From Rhineura floridana (lineage: Eukaryota > Chordata > Lepidosauria > Squamata > Rhineuridae): DNA of 64,000 nucleotides. The DNA lies in assembly GCF_030035675.1 (NCBI RefSeq), contig NC_084485.1, positions 94,632,838-94,696,837 of the forward strand, given 5' to 3'. Each line of letters opens with the position of its first letter. Within the stretch, counting starts at the first letter, position 1. The notes below the pieces were generated by a model, which was not told where the DNA came from, made no database searches, and saw only the letters and a program-made list of their open reading frames with translations. This document shows positions 60,339 to 64,000 of the stretch, piece after piece. A program made the translations under genes and the position numbers.

Positions 60339-60422
<84 letters not shown>
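60228..60422 (+). repeat. Duplicated LINE/SINE tails ending in (TTG)n-(TAA)n
   Basis: CAGAGAGCTTCGGCTATGGG plus GCGGTGTATAAATGCAATAA occurs twice in tandem with a period of about 60 bp, the first copy ending in a short (TTG)n. The second passes into about 12 TTG units and then directly into about 15 TAA units. Confidence 0.85.
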
Positions 60423-60423
<1 letters not shown>

Positions 60424-60962
60424 GGGTATGATATGCAACTATAACAATAAGTAAAAAGCAGGCCCAATTAAGTTGCTTCCAAATGAAAACTTTTTTGAGT
60501 GTCAGTGCATCTCTCACCTGTCCATCCTTCAGGGGCTGCAAAGGTCTCAGTGTTCATGATCCCTGGGGATAGATTACATGTCAGGATCAATACAAGTGGT
60601 ACAGTCCAAAAAGAGTTGTGCACCCCCTCTCCCACTCCTTTTCCACACTTTTCCAGTAGCGTACAGGGCAAGATCAGTTGTGGAAGAATCTATCAACTGG
60701 ACAAGCCCTAAATCACAACAACAGTGCCATTGTATACTACATAGGACCTCTGACACTGAACCACAACAGGTGCCTGCAGCACTAACAAATCTGTGTGACT
60801 GTATCAGGCTGCCTGAAGATCTGCTCCTCCCAGACACATGGAAACAGAAGCTCAAGCGTCTGGTGTTGCCATGGCAGTGAAGTTCCAGAGCGATTCTCTT
60901 CTTCAGTCTCCAATCAGAAAGGTGGCTCTCCTTCTTCTACTCCAGGCACCAGAGGATGGAAG

Positions 60963-61012
60963 ATGGAACCAAAGGGATTCACAGGAGCCCCTTTTGGGAT
61001 TCAAACGGCTAG
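60963..61012 (+). CDS. CIMAP2: CIMAP2 exon 1 (coding part)
   Basis: The first ATG of the open frame is at 60963, and the donor is AG|GTAAGG. It encodes 16 residues, MEPKGFTGAPFGIQTA, plus two bases of Arg. The frame stays open upstream without another ATG. Confidence 0.75.
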
Positions 61013-64000
61013 GTAAGGGGAACTTCTGCAGAATTTCTTTCTTTCTTTCTTTCTAAATTACTCATTCTTAAAGACAGGACATAATTTGTACCGGGGTAGT
61101 CAAATAAATATGCAAAATTAAATATTGTCCTGAAATATGCAAAATTAAAGTCTCTGAGAATGTGAAGAGCGGCTTTCCCACGTGAGAAACCACAGCCATC
61201 CTAGATGTCTGGGATCTCGTCAGTGGAGCCTGGTCCAGTAGGGCAAATGGGGCATTGCCCCACGAACTTCAGTCTGCTGTCAACCAGTTCCCACTTGCTT
61301 GCCTTCTTCCTAACAACCAATCAAGAAATGGCTGTATTTGTCAGTGGCTCTGGCTCCACCTGCTGCTGGTTTCCCTGCCTTCTGCCCTACCAGTCCCCAT
61401 GCGTGTGGTTCATGTACAGGCCACTGTCAGGATGTATGGTTGGGATTCTGATGTTTCTGAGAATGAGCTAGGAGAGGGGGGCAGTTGGGCTGAGCCATCT
61501 GGAGGGGAGGAGGAGGCTTCCCAGATAGAGGGTGAAAACCTTGAACAGGCAACAGACTCGTTTCCCACGCACTCCCCCCCTAGGAATGTGGAGCAGTTAC
61601 AGACAGAGGGGGAGGAGGAGGGAGTCCAAGTCCCTTCGGCTGCAGAGAAGGGTAGAGAGAAATCGCCCGAAGTGTTGGGCCAACCCCCCCCTACCATCCT
61701 CTCCGAATCAGAAGGGGAGGAGGTAGCCGCCCCCCCTTTGCCCCGCACCCAAAGACAGTTAAAAAGGCGCCAAAGAAAAGAGGAGGGAAGGGGTGTAGAG
61801 GTGGGCAATTTGAGGCGGAGCGAGAGAATTCACGCCCGAAAGCCCCCTTGATAAGGGACAGGGAATGTTTGATACTCTGTTCTATCAACTCTTTTCCATG
61901 TCGTGGGTTTTGGTTCATGTTAAGAGTTCATGAGGCGGAGGAGCCTATGTCTGGAAATTACTCTAATAAAAACTGATTTGCTTTCATCAAGTGATTCTGT
62001 TCTTGAGTCCCAACCCGGGCACGACATTGGGCAGCCTGGAGCAATGCAGACACTTTGTATTTTAGAAAATGCAGGTAAATATTCATGATTTTAAAAAAAA
62101 TGCAAACTGATGTGGAGAACTGAATTTAAGACTGGAAAATGAGAGAAACCAAAATTGGCCCATCCCTAGTGAAAAGAATTATCCGCTTTGTATCTTCTAT
62201 GGTAGGGGTGGGCAGACTTCCATCTTGGGGAAATCTACTTTGTTGTTGTTGTTGTTGTTTCACTAGAACCCTTAAATCTACCAGCTGAAGCCTGGTGCAC
62301 AAAAAGTCATGCCCTTAAATGATTCCGAGCCCAGGAATTTTGAGTACAGAACTAAGTGGAGCACAAAGTCCCCTTTCACAAAAGTCCACTCCTGATTTCT
62401 CAAGCTTCCTTCATTTCAGAAGTATATGGGGGAGTTATTTTGTTATTAAGCCATTAGGCGTCAGAAACCACCCATAGATCAACCAGTAGATCTACCTTCT
62501 CCCCATCCCTTTGCTATAGCAAACTCCCAAACACATGGATTTTAAAGTACATTAACCCGTGTCAGAATGCTGAGAGTCAGATCGAGCTCTGACACAACCA
62601 CATACAGGGCTTGCCCTATCATTAGGCAGAGTAAAGTGGCCACCTTAGGCAACAGATACTGGTGATGGGCAATAAGTGGCACTAAGGTGTTGGACGGCAG
62701 AATTCTTTGTGCCATGCAGCCTGCTTTGCAACCTCAGAGCTGCCCTCAGGCATGATGGAGGATGCTGCCCATAATCAGTGCAGGTGGCTTTTGCATATGG
62801 AATGCTGGGAGGCGCCACTGTGTCCTTTAGCTCAAGAAGCAAAACTTCTTAGGCCAAGCCTAACCTCATAGAGAGCCAGTGTGGTGTACTGGTCAGAGTT
62901 TTGGATTATGACCTGGGAGACCAGAGTTCAAATCCCCACTCAGCCATGATGACCTTGGGCTAGTCACTGCTTCTCAGCCTAACCTATCTCACAGGGTTGT
63001 TGTGAGGATAAAATGGAGCGGGGAAGAAATATGTAGGACACCTTGAGTTCTTTGGGGGAAAGGTGGGATATAAATTCAATAATAAACAAATAAATAAATA
63101 GGAGATAGCCAATATGGCACAGAATCTGGATTTGAAGCAGTACTCTGTATCATTCCAACTAGAATACTGTTCTTCAACCTTGGGTTCCCAGATGCTATTG
63201 GATTACAACTCCCATCATCCTTGGCCATTGGCTAAGCTGGCTGGAGTTGATGGGAGTTGTAGTCCAACAACATCTGTGGGCTCAAGGTTGAAGAACAATG
63301 AATTAGAAGTTGGCTGTATCTTTCTTCCCCAGGTTATTGCAGCTACTACTGTGGAATGGATAAAGTGTCAATAATTGTTTTGAAAGCAACTGTATTACAT
63401 GGCTTTGATTCAAATGGCCACAGAAGGATCCTTCATCTCTTTGTATTCCTCTGGCTAGATTTGATGTGTCAGCAATTTATCCAAATGTCAAGAGACCAAG
63501 TACCTTCCTGCAGGCTCCATACTCCAGGATTGTCTGCTCAGACTTGGTGAGTCTATATGTCAGGATGCCTTATATGCACAAAAAAACCCCAGTCTTTAGA
63601 TTTACTGTTTACATAGTTGAACAAAAGAAAAGTCACTGTATACATGATTGAACAAAACATGTAACTTGTACAGTATTTTTTTTCTGAGTCTGGAACCTCA
63701 GAACCTCTTCTCCCACAGTACCTACACTTTACGGTTCACAGAAAGGCAGTATCTTGTGAGTTTGCTATAGAGATGTCACATTGTTCTTTTGAGTAGACTG
63801 CTCATGTAAGCAGCTACTTGTATGTCAGCCATCTAATGGAGAATCATATCCACTAATGCACAGGTGCGTTGCCTAGAGTGATTTCGCTATCCCTTGGCCA
63901 TGTTACAGCATGATCAAGACGACATACTTTCATAAAACAAGACATGCTTTTATAGAACAAAATGTTGCATTGCATTCTCACCTCCTAATAGGAGTGCTCT
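60963..64000 (+). CDS. CIMAP2: CIMAP2 (LEXM) gene, 5' part, two exons in window
   Basis: Exon 1 encodes MEPKGFTGAPFGIQTA and splits an Arg codon that exon 2 completes, giving RFDVSAIYPNVKRPS. This GAPFGxQTxRFDVSxxHP-type N-terminus is what I recall for LEXM/C1orf177, a SHIPPO-like ciliary microtubule inner protein family member. Position and orientation agree with human 1p32.3, where CIMAP2 is the divergent neighbour of TTC22. The remaining exons lie right of the window. The first intron holds an LTR fossil, a SINE and a MITE. A protein product of full length cannot be judged here. Confidence 0.8.
61021..61056 (+). repeat. (TTTC)n microsatellite
   Basis: A short TTTC run immediately after the CIMAP2 exon 1 donor. 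Confidence 0.7.
61424..62029 (+). mobile_element. LTR-type fossil in CIMAP2 intron 1
   Basis: It starts TGTCAGGATG and ends GGGCACGACA, has a long purine-rich, partly open first part (acidic and basic residues, RRSERIHARKPP near its end), AATAAA at about 61965 and a U5-like end. These features suggest a solitary LTR of a reptile LTR retroelement. No flanking duplication or polymerase domains are visible; the age is uncertain. Confidence 0.45.
62050..62178 (+). mobile_element. hAT-type MITE M1, 3' fragment
   Basis: GTGGAGAACTGAATTTAAGA, CTGGAAAATGAGAGAAACC and GGCCCATCCCTA match the M1 3' end. It lies directly after the LTR fossil. Confidence 0.6.
62874..63100 (+). mobile_element. tRNA-derived SINE with LINE-type tail
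   Basis: AGCCAGTGTGGTGTACTGG, AGAGTTCAAATCCCC, ATCTCACAGGGTTGTTGTG and GGTGGGATATAAATTC with an (AAAT)n tail. Same family as 59545-59792. Confidence 0.8.
63168..63297. mobile_element. hAT-type MITE
   Basis: Ends GTTCTTCAACCTTGGGTTCC and GGGCTCAAGGTTGAAGAAC are inverted. The arms TACAACTCCCATCATCC and GATGGGAGTTGTAGTCC pair well around GGCCATTGGCTAAGCTGGC. The target duplication is unclear. Confidence 0.7.
63459..63546 (+). CDS. CIMAP2: CIMAP2 exon 2
   Basis: The acceptor is CTGGCTAG and the donor GTGAGT. One base completes Arg, then FDVSAIYPNVKRPSTFLQAP and YSRIVCSDL, ending phase 0. FDVSAxxP is the family hallmark. The phase matches exon 1 exactly. Confidence 0.85.
63547..64000 (+). other. 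CIMAP2 intron 2, partial
   Basis: No exon, repeat or RNA gene is recognised before the window edge. Confidence 0.4.

Larger units (their letters stand above)
56819..60962. other. Divergent intergenic region between TTC22 and CIMAP2
   Basis: About 4.1 kb separate the two start codons. I see no obvious CpG island. The middle is filled by a Tigger-like element, LINE tails, (ATT)n and tRNA SINEs. The 500 bp before the CIMAP2 start carry no recognised repeat and are the best candidates for its promoter and 5' UTR. Confidence 0.4.

Noticed and set aside
61255-61851. 198-aa acidic/basic ORF as a nuclear host protein
   Set aside because: It lies inside an LTR-like unit with AATAAA and a U5-like end, within the CIMAP2 intron, and has no splice structure.

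Overview
The window looks like vertebrate nuclear DNA from a squamate reptile, most likely a lizard. Evidence: spliced genes with GT/AG introns, an AT-rich background crowded with interspersed repeats, L2/CR1-type LINE fragments, tRNA-derived SINEs including a Sauria-SINE-like copy, 5S-rRNA-derived SINEs, many short hAT-type elements with 8-bp target duplications, and an ORF1-only L1 relative. There is no bacterial, phage or CRISPR content. Family names for repeats are from recall; their ends and target duplications were read from the sequence.

Three host genes are present. (1) Positions 110-34252, plus strand: an oxidosqualene cyclase (lanosterol synthase, LSS) gene lacking only its first exon(s), which lie left of the window. 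I could place 19 exons in order, covering human LSS residues about 62 to the C-terminus. Seventeen keep an open frame and consensus splice sites. One exon, the one that should carry active-site Trp387, is decayed, and the second-last exon has lost five bases, which throws the last exon out of frame. Other cavity residues are also changed. I call it a probable unitary or duplicated pseudogene, or a strongly diverged cyclase. (2) Positions 42050-56818, minus strand: a complete seven-exon TTC22 (tetratricopeptide repeat protein 22), 564 codons, all splice phases consistent. (3) Positions 60963 to the right edge, plus strand: the first two coding exons of CIMAP2 (LEXM, C1orf177), a SHIPPO-like microtubule-associated protein.

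TTC22 and CIMAP2 are divergent neighbours about 4.1 kb apart, as I recall for human 1p32.3. In human the other flank of TTC22 is PARS2, whereas LSS lies on 21q22.3. An LSS-type gene converging on TTC22 is therefore unexpected, and is the most interesting feature of the window.

Layout: 1-34.3 kb LSS-like gene with repeat-filled introns (LINE fragments, nested hAT elements, a long-TIR CACTA-ended element at 18.4-19.2 kb, a GA-rich tandem array at 19.2-19.8 kb, LTR-type fossils); 34.3-42.0 kb intergenic, mainly two copies of a long Harbinger-like element and an LTR fossil; 42.0-56.8 kb TTC22, with a head-to-head pair of hAT elements beside exon 4 and a young ORF1-only L1-like insertion (51362-53503) in intron 1; 56.8-61.0 kb intergenic with a pogo/Tigger-like element, SINEs and microsatellites; 61.0-64.0 kb start of CIMAP2 with an LTR fossil in its first intron.
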